From assembly GCF_050306235.1 (NCBI RefSeq), contig NZ_JBLWFH010000014.1:36157-100156 (forward strand): 64,000 nt of DNA, read 5' to 3'. Of the stretch, positions 1 through 8,748 are shown piece after piece. Made by a program: the position numbers and the translations under genes. Within the stretch, counting starts at the first letter, position 1, and every line of letters starts with the position of its first letter. Below the pieces are notes generated by a model that saw nothing but the letters and a program-made list of their open reading frames with translations, ran no database searches and was not told the DNA's origin. The DNA is from Glaciecola sp947496235. GTDB lineage: Bacteria; Pseudomonadota; Gammaproteobacteria; Enterobacterales; Alteromonadaceae.

Positions 1-1
1 C

Positions 2-1645
2 CTAGTACCAAAACGCGCGCCTGTTGGCGGCATTCGAAACGCGACTCTTGGCTATGAAGAAAGTAGTATATTTTCAGCCGCCGTAGATTTAGGACAACGC
101 TATGGTGAGAATGACCAGTGGGGAGTACGTTTTAACAGTTTGACTCGCGGCGGCGAGAGTATCATTGATGGACAAGAACAAGATTTATCTGTGCTAGCCC
201 TTAATATCGATTATGCTCAAGACAATCTACGTTTTTCAGCCGATCTTGGCTATCAAGACAATCATATTGATGCCCCAAGACCTCAAGTAACACCTTTGGG
301 TGATATTCCAAGCGCGCCAGATGCTGATGTTAATTTTGCGCAACCATGGACCTTCACTGACGAATCACAAGTTTTTGGTGTTTTGCGCGCCGAATATGAC
401 ATTTCTGATACCACTAAGACTTGGATCGGTGCCGGCTTTAGAAAAGGTGAAGAAGAAAACGACCTAGCAAACCCGACAGCGGATGCAAATGGAATTGGCA
501 GTGCTTATAGATTCGCCAATACCAGAGAAGACGAAGTCTATTCTGTTGATGCAGGTGTCAGTCATGACTATCAACTCTCTGATACCAAAAATACCCTGAT
601 AGTGTCAGGCGCTATCATTGATCTTGAGTCTAAAAACGCCTTTGCTTTTTCAAACTTTGCAGGATTTGCTACTAGCATTTACCAACCAACGGCCATTACG
701 CCGCCTGCCACTGACTTTTTTGTTGGTGGCGACTTAGCGAGTCCCTTAGTAACTGAAAAAGTACGTAACCAAAGTGTTGCTATTGCCAATACCACAGCAT
801 GGCAAGATGAAACGGTTTTGACCACCATAGGCGTGCGCTATCAAAGTATAGATACGCAGTCGTTCAATGCTGCTGGCGGCGACCTGTCAGGTAGTTACGA
901 CGACAGTAAATTCACACCAGTAGTTGGCATAGTTGTAAAACCATCAGACCAGTTTTCCATTTATGCGAATTACGCGGAAAGTTTAACCCCAGGCGCATCT
1001 GCACCTGACACTGCCAATGGTTTACCAGTGGTAAATGCGGGTGAGGTACTAGCACCTTTTACCGGAGAGCAATACGAAATAGGCTTTAAATATGACGGTG
1101 GCAACATAGGTAGCACAGCTAGTGTATTTAATCTCAATCGTCCTAATTCTGTGATTGAAAATCAAATCTTTAGTGATGGCGGTGAGCAACAAAGTCAAGG
1201 CGTTGAGTTTAGCGTTTTTGGTCAGCCAACTCAGAATTCGAGATTGATTGCTGGGGGGACTTATGTAGTCGCGGAACTCGCCAATACTCAGTCTGGAATA
1301 GATGAAGGCAACACCCCAATTGGTATTCCAGAGCTTCAAACTAATATCAACTTTGAATACGATGTCACTGATATTGAAGGCTTAACCTTGGACGCTCGGT
1401 GGATATACACCTCAGAGCAATATACCAATACCGCCAATACCATTGAACTAGATGACTGGAATAGATTCGATCTTGGTGCCAGATACAGCTTTATTTGGGC
1501 TGATACCATTGTGGATATTAGAGGACGAATTAACAACCTCACAGACAAAGCCTATTGGGCTTCGACCGGCGGATATCCGGGAGCCAACTATTTGATTTTG
1601 GGTGAGCCAAGAACTTTGTCTTTATCGGTTAGTTTTGATTTTTAG
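2..1645 (+). CDS. TonB-dependent siderophore receptor, C-terminal part
   Basis: The frame is open from the left edge, so the N-terminus with signal peptide and most of the plug is missing and 547 residues remain. What is visible is an outer-membrane beta-barrel of the TonB-dependent siderophore receptor type: alternating aromatic strands, a late NLTDKAYW segment and a final strand ending in FDF, the usual C-terminal phenylalanine of outer-membrane barrels. Such receptors bind ferric siderophores at the surface and import them using ExbB-ExbD-TonB energy. The PepSY membrane gene starts 3 bp after its stop, so they are almost certainly co-transcribed for iron uptake and reductive release. The substrate cannot be told. 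The family call is firm. Confidence 0.9.
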   Translation, partial: LVPKRAPVGGIRNATLGYEESSIFSAAVDLGQRYGENDQWGVRFNSLTRGGESIIDGQEQDLSVLALNIDYAQDNLRFSADLGYQDNHIDAPRPQVTPLGDIPSAPDADVNFAQPWTFTDESQVFGVLRAEYDISDTTKTWIGAGFRKGEEENDLANPTADANGIGSAYRFANTREDEVYSVDAGVSHDYQLSDTKNTLIVSGAIIDLESKNAFAFSNFAGFATSIYQPTAITPPATDFFVGGDLASPLVTEKVRNQSVAIANTTAWQDETVLTTIGVRYQSIDTQSFNAAGGDLSGSYDDSKFTPVVGIVVKPSDQFSIYANYAESLTPGASAPDTANGLPVVNAGEVLAPFTGEQYEIGFKYDGGNIGSTASVFNLNRPNSVIENQIFSDGGEQQSQGVEFSVFGQPTQNSRLIAGGTYVVAELANTQSGIDEGNTPIGIPELQTNINFEYDVTDIEGLTLDARWIYTSEQYTNTANTIELDDWNRFDLGARYSFIWADTIVDIRGRINNLTDKAYWASTGGYPGANYLILGEPRTLSLSVSFDF

Positions 1646-1648
1646 CCT

Positions 1649-2737
1649 ATGCAAGCAGTCACCTTTAAACGTTGGGAATGGACCCATAAATGGACCAGTT
1701 TAATCTGCACAGTGTTTTTGTTAATGCTGTGTATTACTGGCTTGCCGTTAATTTTTCATGATGAAATTGATGCAACTTTAAACCCAGCGGTTTGGGAACC
1801 CAAACATCCTGATGGTCCTTATCTTTCTTATGATCAGATTATGACTATTGGCTTAGCTCAAAGACCTAATGAAGTGCCGATTTACATGAGCTTTGATACC
1901 GATAGACCTGTGGTCAATATTACCTCAGGGCCAACAGGCGACGCCGACGCTACTGACATGCACTTCGCTTCTTATGATCTCACCAGCGGCGAGTTAGTCC
2001 CACCGGCAGATGTGGGGGAATCTGTGATGGAATTTATTCTGCAATTGCATACTGACATGTTTTTAGGTTTGCCTGGTATGTTGTTTTTGGGCTTTATGGG
2101 CTTTTTATTTGTGTTGGCGACTGTAAGCGGTGTGGTGGTGTATCGCCAATATATGCGAAATCTAGCGTTTGGAACCGTCCGAAAACAGAAAAATCGACGG
2201 CTAAAATGGCTAGATCAGCATAACCTATTAGGCATCACCACCCTTGCATGGGTACTGGTAGTAGGATTAACAGGCGTAATCAATACCTTAGAAAAACCCA
2301 TTTTGGATACTTGGCGATCGCAGAATTTGCAGCATTTATTGAGCGAGTATCAAACCCAGAATAGCACTATTGCCACCGCAAATGCCTCTATTGATCAAGC
2401 CATTCTTGCAGCTAAACAAGCCTTGCCAAATATGCAATTACAGTTTGTAGCCTTTCCTGGCAGCGACTTTTCAACCAACGAACATTATGCGATTTTTATG
2501 CATGGGGATTCTCCACTCACCAAGGAACTTATTACGCCATTACTAGTGAAAGCGTCTAATGGAGAAATTGTTGGAGTAAGTGAAATGCCTTGGTACGCAA
2601 ATGCCTTGTCCCTTTCTCGTCCGTTGCACTTTGGCGATTATGGTGGTTTAGGATTGAAAGTGCTTTGGTTTATTCTCACCTTATTTACGCTTTGGGTACT
2701 AGTCACAGGCTTGTATTTATGGTGGAAAAAACGATGA
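1649..2737 (+). CDS. PepSY-associated transmembrane protein (siderophore-linked)
   Basis: This 362-residue protein has a hydrophobic segment near residues 15-33, a large extracytoplasmic region, two further membrane segments in the middle and a last one near 335-358 ending in a WWKKR tail. This is the usual architecture of PepSY-associated TM proteins. Members next to TonB-dependent siderophore receptors are thought to be inner-membrane ferric-siderophore reductases or iron-release factors; that role is inferred from family and position. The N-terminal RWEWTHKWTS with two tryptophans around a histidine is typical. The ATG lies 3 bp after the receptor stop, so translation is probably coupled. 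A small membrane gene follows 10 bp later. Confidence 0.85.
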   Translation: MQAVTFKRWEWTHKWTSLICTVFLLMLCITGLPLIFHDEIDATLNPAVWEPKHPDGPYLSYDQIMTIGLAQRPNEVPIYMSFDTDRPVVNITSGPTGDADATDMHFASYDLTSGELVPPADVGESVMEFILQLHTDMFLGLPGMLFLGFMGFLFVLATVSGVVVYRQYMRNLAFGTVRKQKNRRLKWLDQHNLLGITTLAWVLVVGLTGVINTLEKPILDTWRSQNLQHLLSEYQTQNSTIATANASIDQAILAAKQALPNMQLQFVAFPGSDFSTNEHYAIFMHGDSPLTKELITPLLVKASNGEIVGVSEMPWYANALSLSRPLHFGDYGGLGLKVLWFILTLFTLWVLVTGLYLWWKKR

Positions 2738-2747
2738 AGGAAAACCT

Positions 2748-2945
2748 GTGACAACAATATCCAAAGCCAATCGAGCCTTGAGCAAATGGCAAATATTTAA
2801 ATGGCCCAGCATATTATTTGTGCTGTCCTTTTTTGGGTTAATTTTAGCGTTGTTGGTGGACGGCGCTGCCGACTGGTTTGCAGTGGCAGCGATTGCTGTA
2901 TCAGTGATAGTGCCTGTGAAGTTTCTGATTCGCCGAGAGAGTTAG
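2748..2945 (+). CDS. small membrane protein after PepSY gene
   Basis: A 65-residue protein starting with GTG, preceded by an AAGGAAAA ribosome-binding stretch. It has two predicted membrane helices (about residues 18-37 and 41-58) and a basic C-terminal RRES. It begins 10 bp after the PepSY gene and closes the iron-uptake operon. Small two-helix proteins are often found at this place in Alteromonadales siderophore operons, but no function is assigned. A longer ORF in another frame (2801-3073) is a shadow of it. Confidence 0.65.
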   Translation: MTTISKANRALSKWQIFKWPSILFVLSFFGLILALLVDGAADWFAVAAIAVSVIVPVKFLIRRES

Positions 2946-2960
2946 GCTCCTCAAATTGTT

Positions 2961-3617
2961 TTAAGCGTTCTCAATATGCGAAATGGCTTGCTCAACCTGA
3001 GTATCACCATTGGTTAACTCTAAAATTTTTCGGCGAATGTGAGGTTTTTCAACAAGTGCGGCCAACACATTAGCAACATTGCCCCGATTTACCTTGCCGT
3101 AAGAAATGGCATAGTCGAGTGTAACCTTATTGTCGGCTTCTTCATCTAAAAGGGTACCAGGTCTTAATATTACCCAGTCTAAGGATGTGTTAACTAAAGC
3201 TACATCGGCCTGTTTTTTAACTTGCATGTAATACTCGAAACCTTCCCCTAAATCCTGATTTCTGCCAGATTCAGGAAACGCCGATACTAGATAGAATCTT
3301 TTGATGCCAAGCTCTTCAGCGAGCTTTGCTAAAATAGCAGGCGTCTTACCGTCAATCTTGCAAGTACGATCTTTACCACTACCTGCAGCCCCCGCGGAAA
3401 ATACAATAATGTTATGGCCAGCCAACATCTTTTTGTAATCTTGTTCTTCAAGTTCCATCATGTCACCCTGAACTGGCGTTGCACCTTGTTGTGCAAGTTC
3501 TTCGGCTTGTTCTGGTTTTCGATGTAAAGCAGTAACCTCATGCCCCTGTCTGATCAATTGAGGCAGAAGCCTGTGACCTACACCACCTGTTGCTCCAATA
3601 AAAAATATACGGCTCAT
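2961..3617 (-). CDS. NAD(P)-binding atypical SDR oxidoreductase
   Basis: The start chosen is the ATG at 3617, preceded by AAGGAG at good spacing; an upstream in-frame ATG at 3671 has no comparable site. The 218-residue product opens with a beta strand and GATGGVG (residues 8-14), the dinucleotide-binding glycine motif of atypical short-chain dehydrogenases, followed by the LHRKPEQ segment typical of NADP-binding NmrA/BVR-B-like proteins. These include flavin reductases and putative nucleoside-diphosphate-sugar epimerases acting in the cytoplasm. The substrate is unknown. It converges on the iron operon with only 15 bp between stops. Confidence 0.8.
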   Translation of the reverse strand: MSRIFFIGATGGVGHRLLPQLIRQGHEVTALHRKPEQAEELAQQGATPVQGDMMELEEQDYKKMLAGHNIIVFSAGAAGSGKDRTCKIDGKTPAILAKLAEELGIKRFYLVSAFPESGRNQDLGEGFEYYMQVKKQADVALVNTSLDWVILRPGTLLDEEADNKVTLDYAISYGKVNRGNVANVLAALVEKPHIRRKILELTNGDTQVEQAISHIENA

Positions 3618-3830
3618 AAAATCTCCTTGATTGTTACAATTATTTATAACCTTGGGATTATTACGGCTCATTTCTACCTGCGGTCACAGGTTTAATATTA
3701 ATAGGCAATAAATTCAGAGTAATTCCTCACAGCTTAGCTAAAGTATTCCATTTAGCGCTTGTGTTCCCCCTGATATTTGGTAATTTAGATTTGTCGTTTT
3801 TTTAATCCATTCACACAAAGGACTGTCAGC

Positions 3831-4862
3831 ATGGAGAAGATCTCTAGCCTGTTTGTGGCAATTTTACTTGTAATTTCATCAACCGCTTTCGCCTCTTTCG
3901 AGCAGTTTAGTTCAGATGTTAGAGATTCCTTTGATAAAGATGCATTAGAAGCTGTTGAACTTATTCATAACGCAGAGAACAAAGGTAAATTCCAAAAGGA
4001 AATGATGGCAATGGCGGATACTATCTGCGAGTCATCTGCAGACATCATTAAAAATGAAGAAAATTTATTAGCCTTAACCGAACAGCAGCAAAAACAATTC
4101 CTTAAGTGCCGAATATATCGATATGCCAGTGGTTCAATATATACTTTTGGCTCAAACAGCGCGAGAAAAGCGGTTGATGTTCAATTACTCAAGCAAATAG
4201 TGAGTAAAGAAGTGACCAATACACTTAACAAGCAAGCGCGATTACTTACTCAAAATGCAATGATAGTCGAGCGAGAAAAAGCCCAACAAGAAGCCGCTAA
4301 TGAAATAAGCCAAATGTCATTTGAAGAATTTCTGTGGTTAAAGGAGAAAGATTTTGTCGAACAAGTGGATTCAAAAACTGCTCAAAAAGGTAGATTCGCT
4401 GCTTTTCATAACGCATTTAAAACAAGAGAAAACGAAATAAAGACCCACCTTGAAACCCAAATTGGCTATGAAAAGCTGGGTGAATATCGGGAACAAAAGT
4501 GTAGCCAATCTTCTGCTAATCAACACGACAAAATCTGTAATTTCATTAAAAAAATGGATAATGACCACCAATATGCAATGGTCAGCAAAACTGTAAAAGA
4601 TCTGGATGACAAAGCTTACTTTGAATATTTTACGGAGTGTACTAAAGGCTACAATAATGCGATCAAGTGTCTTTTTTACGGTCACAACAAATCAGGTACC
4701 AAAATAAGAGCTAAGAAATTGCAACAACAATTAATTGACAACACAACTTCACTGGCTGAACTAGAGCAAATTGAATCTCAATATTGTGGTGAAAATAGAG
4801 ATTTATGTGATATTTATAGAAAAGCAAAGCGTGTAATCAAAATGAAAGAAAAAGGGAGATAG
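3831..4862 (+). CDS. exported protein of unknown function
   Basis: A 343-residue protein with a clear signal peptide (hydrophobic residues 5-21, AFA cleavage region) and a good AAGGA ribosome-binding site. The mature part is highly charged and helical, rich in Lys, Glu and Gln, with a coiled-coil-like region near 140-190. Four scattered cysteine pairs in the C-terminal half could form disulfides in the periplasm. I do not recognise a family. It is flanked by unrelated genes and appears to stand alone. Confidence 0.7.
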   Translation: MEKISSLFVAILLVISSTAFASFEQFSSDVRDSFDKDALEAVELIHNAENKGKFQKEMMAMADTICESSADIIKNEENLLALTEQQQKQFLKCRIYRYASGSIYTFGSNSARKAVDVQLLKQIVSKEVTNTLNKQARLLTQNAMIVEREKAQQEAANEISQMSFEEFLWLKEKDFVEQVDSKTAQKGRFAAFHNAFKTRENEIKTHLETQIGYEKLGEYREQKCSQSSANQHDKICNFIKKMDNDHQYAMVSKTVKDLDDKAYFEYFTECTKGYNNAIKCLFYGHNKSGTKIRAKKLQQQLIDNTTSLAELEQIESQYCGENRDLCDIYRKAKRVIKMKEKGR

Positions 4863-4932
4863 GATTTGAGCGCGCTGAATTGTGCCATGCACAAGAATGA
4901 CAAAATTGTTAGCTTTTTGGAAATAGGTCACT

Positions 4933-5244
4933 GTGAGTAGAGAATCAATAGAAGTTTTTAGAGCACTAAAAGAAGAAAATATGAAATACTGGATCGCAAT
5001 TTTAGTCTCACCAATAATGGGGCTTTTTGCTATAGGAGTGACGTTGGCAAGTACGCTCGGTTTGATTTTGGGGTTCTTCTATTTAGCAATATTTGTCCAA
5101 TCAATACGTGGCGTAATGTACACTGCCCGAATGAAAAAAAAGCTCCAGCAAAATCCATCTAAGTTTAAAAGAAGCGATGTTCGGAAAGGCCCGGTTATTA
5201 TGGGTATTCCCGGAATCTATTGGTTTGTTAGCCTTACCCGTTAA
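4933..5244 (+). CDS. small membrane protein, unknown
   Basis: A 103-residue reading frame from a GTG start; an ATG at 4981 would give an 87-residue protein starting directly at the first membrane helix, and neither start has a strong ribosome-binding site. Two hydrophobic helices (about 20-40 and 43-62 of the long form) are followed by a basic, lysine-rich cytoplasmic stretch. No family recognised. An overlapping ORF in the +1 frame runs past its end (see the next entry), so a frameshift near 5240 is possible. Confidence 0.5.
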   Translation: MSRESIEVFRALKEENMKYWIAILVSPIMGLFAIGVTLASTLGLILGFFYLAIFVQSIRGVMYTARMKKKLQQNPSKFKRSDVRKGPVIMGIPGIYWFVSLTR

Positions 5245-5467
5245 TAATCTTCTTAATGACGACCCTATTGTTTTGCAAAACCCAAGTCACAATAATGTTG
5301 AAGAAGTACACCCTACATTTGGACCTGAGTTTATTGCACAAAAGCAGAGAATACGTGAGATGCTAGTGCGTTTTGTTTCAGAAAATGACCCTATACGGCA
5401 GGCTCTTTTGGAGATCTATGTGTCTGTAAGCTTGAACACACCGCATAACGACTTCGACAATCATTAA
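5177..5467 (+). CDS. doubtful ORF overlapping the small membrane gene
   Basis: A 96-codon frame that overlaps the previous gene by 68 bp in another frame. Its first part is a shadow. Its last 65 codons encode a normal-looking charged sequence (for example VEEVHPTFGPEF and IREMLVRFV) not explained by any other gene. There is no ribosome-binding site at 5177 and no other ATG until 5359. It may be the remnant of a longer gene or the shifted tail of the upstream one. Function unknown. Confidence 0.25.
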   Translation: MFGKARLLWVFPESIGLLALPVNNLLNDDPIVLQNPSHNNVEEVHPTFGPEFIAQKQRIREMLVRFVSENDPIRQALLEIYVSVSLNTPHNDFDNH

Positions 5468-5595
5468 GAATCTTATCGCGGTCTTAAATTACAGTTGTTT
5501 CAGTTTTCGGATGTGTAGGTTCTTTGAGTAATTTCACCTATTTTTTACTTTAATCCCTGCATAATAAGCCGGTATTTATAAATTCAGGAAGTTTT

Positions 5596-6591
5596 ATGTT
5601 GTTGTCTACCTTGTTTGTCGTGCAGTTTTTAAGCTCAAATTCGGTTGATATTTCCGAGGTAATTCAAGACACTCAAATCAATATCGAGCGTTTTTACGTT
5701 GAACAACGAAGTATTGAAACTATTAATCAAAGTCTCTCCGCACCACAACTTTTGCAACAACTGGATCAAGCTGAAACGCCTGATCAATTGGCAAAAAACT
5801 TAACTCAGCATCTACAAAAATTTGATGCCCATTTCACTGTACAATATCAATCCGAATCGACATCTGCCCTTGAGGTAAAAGAAAGCTGGTTTTCCAAGCT
5901 TGCACGAAAAAATTATGGCTTTTCCAAGGTAGAGGTTTTAGAAGGAAATGTTGGTTTATTGGTCTTTTGGGGTTTTGCAGACCTCAACCAAGCAGTAAAG
6001 GATAAAATATCCGCAGTAATGAGCTTATTATTAGATGTTGATGCGTTGATTATTGATCTGCGCGCCAACGGCGGTGGTAGTGGCGAAACGGTACAGTGGC
6101 TAAGTAGTTACTTTGTAGATGGTAAAGTGCACCTGAATAGCTTTTACACCAGATACAATGACTCAGAACAGACGTTTTGGACTCATCCTCAGATCAATTA
6201 CGACCATCTAGAGCAAATTCCCTTGTACATCTTAACTAGCGATCAAACATTCTCTGCCGCTGAAGAGTTTACTTATAATTTCAAACATCTTGGTCGAGCA
6301 GTCATTGTTGGTGAGCCAAGCAAGGGCGGCGCTAACCCTTGGCGTTGGTTTAACCTGACGCAGGGATTTCGCTTAGGCATACCAACCACAAAGGCCATCA
6401 ATCCGATCACTCAGGGAAATTGGGAAAGCAAGGGCGTTCAACCAAACATTGTTATCAGCGCTGATAATGCCCTAGACTTAGCTTATAAGCACGCCTTAGA
6501 AAGCTTACTTGAAAATGCAGACAACGGATACAGACGTCAAGAGATTGAGCAACAATTACAGCGAATGAAAACTAACTCGACAAAAGATTGA
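5596..6591 (+). CDS. S41 family peptidase (tail-specific/IRBP-like)
   Basis: A 331-residue exported protein with a short N-terminal hydrophobic stretch. The core matches S41 peptidases: a GNVGLLVFWGF strand, LIIDLRANGGGSGET (the conserved DLRxNxGG strand) and TSDQTFSAAEEF with the likely nucleophile Ser220, then VGEPSKGGA. It lacks a PDZ domain, unlike CtpA/Prc, and therefore resembles the small serum-opacity/IRBP-type members. The ATG follows an AGGA site. It is expected to act in the periplasm; its substrate is unknown. It stands alone, converging on the large minus-strand operon. Confidence 0.85.
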   Translation: MLLSTLFVVQFLSSNSVDISEVIQDTQINIERFYVEQRSIETINQSLSAPQLLQQLDQAETPDQLAKNLTQHLQKFDAHFTVQYQSESTSALEVKESWFSKLARKNYGFSKVEVLEGNVGLLVFWGFADLNQAVKDKISAVMSLLLDVDALIIDLRANGGGSGETVQWLSSYFVDGKVHLNSFYTRYNDSEQTFWTHPQINYDHLEQIPLYILTSDQTFSAAEEFTYNFKHLGRAVIVGEPSKGGANPWRWFNLTQGFRLGIPTTKAINPITQGNWESKGVQPNIVISADNALDLAYKHALESLLENADNGYRRQEIEQQLQRMKTNSTKD

Positions 6592-6628
6592 GCATTTTGC
6601 TGGCTAGTCTTTTGGTAATGCAAATTAA

Positions 6629-6652
6629 CATTGGCCCATTATCGAGCCAATG
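6629..6652. terminator. hairpin between convergent genes
   Basis: CATTGGC at 6629-6635 pairs with GCCAATG at 6646-6652, leaving a 10-nt loop, in the 68-bp gap between the S41 gene and the last gene of the minus-strand operon. There is no long T run on either side, so it is only a possible bidirectional terminator. Confidence 0.35.
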
Positions 6653-6659
6653 GTAATGG

Positions 6660-7652
6660 TTAATAAGGCAAGAAGTTGTAGGCGTATTCCAGTTCGGTGC
6701 GAGTGACATTGGCAGAACCAAATTGAATTGCGCGTATGCGGCTTATTAAGCGTTCAACTAACTCTGGCGAACCTAACTCGTCATCAACTAACTCAACTGA
6801 CGATAAAGTACCGTCAGGCTCAATAATGAGTTTTACTGTTAGCTTACCCTCGATCGTGGGGTCGTTGCGTAGCGCTCGACGATACAGTGAGTAGACTGCG
6901 CCTTTGTTGGCATCTAAGGTTTGTCGAATCTGATCAAGATCGCGACTGCCCACTACCTGACTTTGCTCTTCAATACGTTTTGTTGCTAGCGCTGCTTCAC
7001 CTTCAGAGGCGGCTTGGAATTCAGTATTGCGACGCCCTTCTAATTGACCTGCGGCACCAACATCAGTTGAAAATTCACTGTTCTGCAAGCCGTTACTGGC
7101 AGCTAAGTTAGGAGCACCAATAGTGTTACGAGCTGTTTCTTCGGCTTGCCCGCCACCTTGGGTTTGTTGCGTATTGGCCAAGTTCTGCAGTTGTTGGGTA
7201 TTGCGCATACTAGCTAAGGTGTCTGAAAACGCTAATACACCTTTGGACTTAGCATTGTTTCTTGCTTGCTCAACTTTGTCTTCTTCGGTTATTTCTGGTT
7301 CCTCTTCAGGCACAGGAATTGGCGGCTGATCTACCTCTGGCACTGGTTCTTCTATAGGCTCTATTTCAGGCTCAGGCTCTGGTTCTTCGATAATCTCGGG
7401 TTCAGGTTCTGGCTCAGGTTCCACTTGTGGCGGTGGCGGCGGTGGTTCTTCCGCTTGAATGATTCGTGCTAATTGCGGTGGTAATTGTTCTTTCTCTTCT
7501 CGTGGAATTTCAGGTAACTCCACGTTAATCACGTAATAGGCAAACGCCAAAGTTAAAACTAATAAAACGATGGATATAGCGCCAAACTTTTTGTTTTCTT
7601 GATTCGCACTTTTCCAAGGAAGTTGGCTATCAAAGTATACGGAGGTTGTCAT
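6660..7652 (-). CDS. TonB-like energy transducer, AgmX/PglI C-terminal type
   Basis: A 330-residue protein with one membrane helix (about residues 25-45), a run of prolines and Glu-Pro repeats (about 70-125) that would span the periplasm, and a C-terminal domain with the pattern EGKLTVKLIIEPDGTLSSVEL near 265-285. This is the AgmX/PglI C-terminal fold, a TonB-C relative named after Myxococcus adventurous-motility genes. It should couple the ExbB/ExbD motor to outer-membrane or periplasmic partners. Its start overlaps the stop of the second ExbD gene by 4 bp, so it is the last gene of the 15-gene operon. The call is strong for the family, inferential for the partner. Confidence 0.85.
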   Translation of the reverse strand: MTTSVYFDSQLPWKSANQENKKFGAISIVLLVLTLAFAYYVINVELPEIPREEKEQLPPQLARIIQAEEPPPPPPQVEPEPEPEPEIIEEPEPEPEIEPIEEPVPEVDQPPIPVPEEEPEITEEDKVEQARNNAKSKGVLAFSDTLASMRNTQQLQNLANTQQTQGGGQAEETARNTIGAPNLAASNGLQNSEFSTDVGAAGQLEGRRNTEFQAASEGEAALATKRIEEQSQVVGSRDLDQIRQTLDANKGAVYSLYRRALRNDPTIEGKLTVKLIIEPDGTLSSVELVDDELGSPELVERLISRIRAIQFGSANVTRTELEYAYNFLPY

Positions 7653-8176
7653 TTGCTACCTCCAGAACTCAGCGCAGATCCGGTATCGGTCTTATTTTCT
7701 ACTGCCAACGCTAAATTGGTATAACCGGTAGAAGCACAAGCCTGCATAATTTGTTTCAGCACTGAATAAGTGACTGAACTATCACCCATGATGGTGATCG
7801 ACTGTGCTTGCTTTTCTTCGTCTGTTAAATTGGTGCGACGAGAAGTATGATGATCAAGCTCAGCTTTTAAGCTTTCAATTGCAGTTTTATCAGCAAGGCT
7901 CAATAATTCTGTTGTTGTGATAGGTTGCCCTTGCAACAATACAGTGTCTTTGGTCACCAAAATCAATAAGGTTTCTTTGGCTGGTGTATCTGCGGTAGAA
8001 ACAGGCAAGCTAACATCATCATCTGATTGCAACACCTGCACATCTGACGCATTCAGCATCAAAAAGAACACCAGAATAGTGAAGATATCCATCAATGAAA
8101 CCAAGCTTAATTTTGACTTTGCTTGATTGCGTTTATGGTGTCTTTCCATTCGTTTCGCGCGCATCGACTTTTTCAT
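7649..8176 (-). CDS. ExbD/TolR-type motor subunit (second copy)
   Basis: A 175-residue protein with a basic N-terminus, one membrane helix (about 25-44) beginning LVSLMDIFTILVFFLML, where the aspartate matches the proton-relay Asp of ExbD/TolR, and a periplasmic domain. It is followed by the TonB-like gene with a 4-bp overlap and preceded by another ExbD-type gene 3 bp away. Two different ExbD-type partners for one ExbB-type channel is also the arrangement of AglR-AglQ-AglS in Myxococcus. Confidence 0.88.
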   Translation of the reverse strand: MKKSMRAKRMERHHKRNQAKSKLSLVSLMDIFTILVFFLMLNASDVQVLQSDDDVSLPVSTADTPAKETLLILVTKDTVLLQGQPITTTELLSLADKTAIESLKAELDHHTSRRTNLTDEEKQAQSITIMGDSSVTYSVLKQIMQACASTGYTNLALAVENKTDTGSALSSGGSK

Positions 8177-8179
8177 AGC

Positions 8180-8737
8180 TTACTCCGATGTGGGCGTGGT
8201 GTTTGCGGCTGATACGGGTGCATCAGCCAGTGAAACTTCGGGGAATAACTCAGCATCTACAACTGAATTGATCAATACATCTTCATAAGAACGGGTATGG
8301 TCTATCAAGCTAACAATGGTTTGATAATCAGCATCTGGTGGTAATAACAAGGTAATATTCTTTTTATCCACCCCTTTGCTTAACAGGCTTTGTTTCACTT
8401 GCTTTAACACTTGCTGCATGGTTTCAAAGTCATAAGTTGTCACTTCCAGACCTTCAACTTCAACTGTGATGTTAGGAATAGATTGCACTAAATAACCTTG
8501 AGGAAAAAATACGTCTAACCCATTGGCTGTTACTTCAAGTTCTAACTGCTCTTTTTTGATATCTTCCGCACTGGCCTCGCCACTTAGTCCTGGCAAGGTT
8601 AACTCAACCACGGTAATGCGTGAAAACACCATCATCATTAGCAGTACTGGTACCAAAACAATCATGAGATTCATGAAAGAGGTAATGTCCAGTTCGGCTT
8701 CCTCTTTGGGTGCGCGTTTTAGTCCTCGAAGTCTCAT
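8180..8737 (-). CDS. ExbD/TolR-type motor subunit (first copy)
   Basis: A 185-residue protein with a membrane helix at about 20-40 (DITSFMNLMIVLVPVLLMM). The conserved Asp of the ExbD family (Asp17) lies at the start of the helix. The periplasmic domain is followed by a low-complexity Ala/Thr tail. It lies between ExbB (11-bp gap) and the second ExbD (3-bp gap). The two ExbD proteins are clearly different in sequence, so they are diverged paralogues and probably form a heteromeric plug for the proton channel. Confidence 0.88.
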   Translation of the reverse strand: MRLRGLKRAPKEEAELDITSFMNLMIVLVPVLLMMMVFSRITVVELTLPGLSGEASAEDIKKEQLELEVTANGLDVFFPQGYLVQSIPNITVEVEGLEVTTYDFETMQQVLKQVKQSLLSKGVDKKNITLLLPPDADYQTIVSLIDHTRSYEDVLINSVVDAELFPEVSLADAPVSAANTTPTSE

Positions 8738-8748
8738 AGTAATCCTTA

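Noticed and set aside
2801..3073. 90-codon plus-strand frame overlapping the small membrane gene and the SDR gene
   Set aside because: It runs across two better-supported genes in other frames and has no start signal.
7320..7450. Short repeated GGTTC/GGCTC units that look like a tandem repeat or CRISPR-like array
   Set aside because: They are the coding sequence of the Glu-Pro repeats of the TonB-like protein, in frame and without spacer structure.
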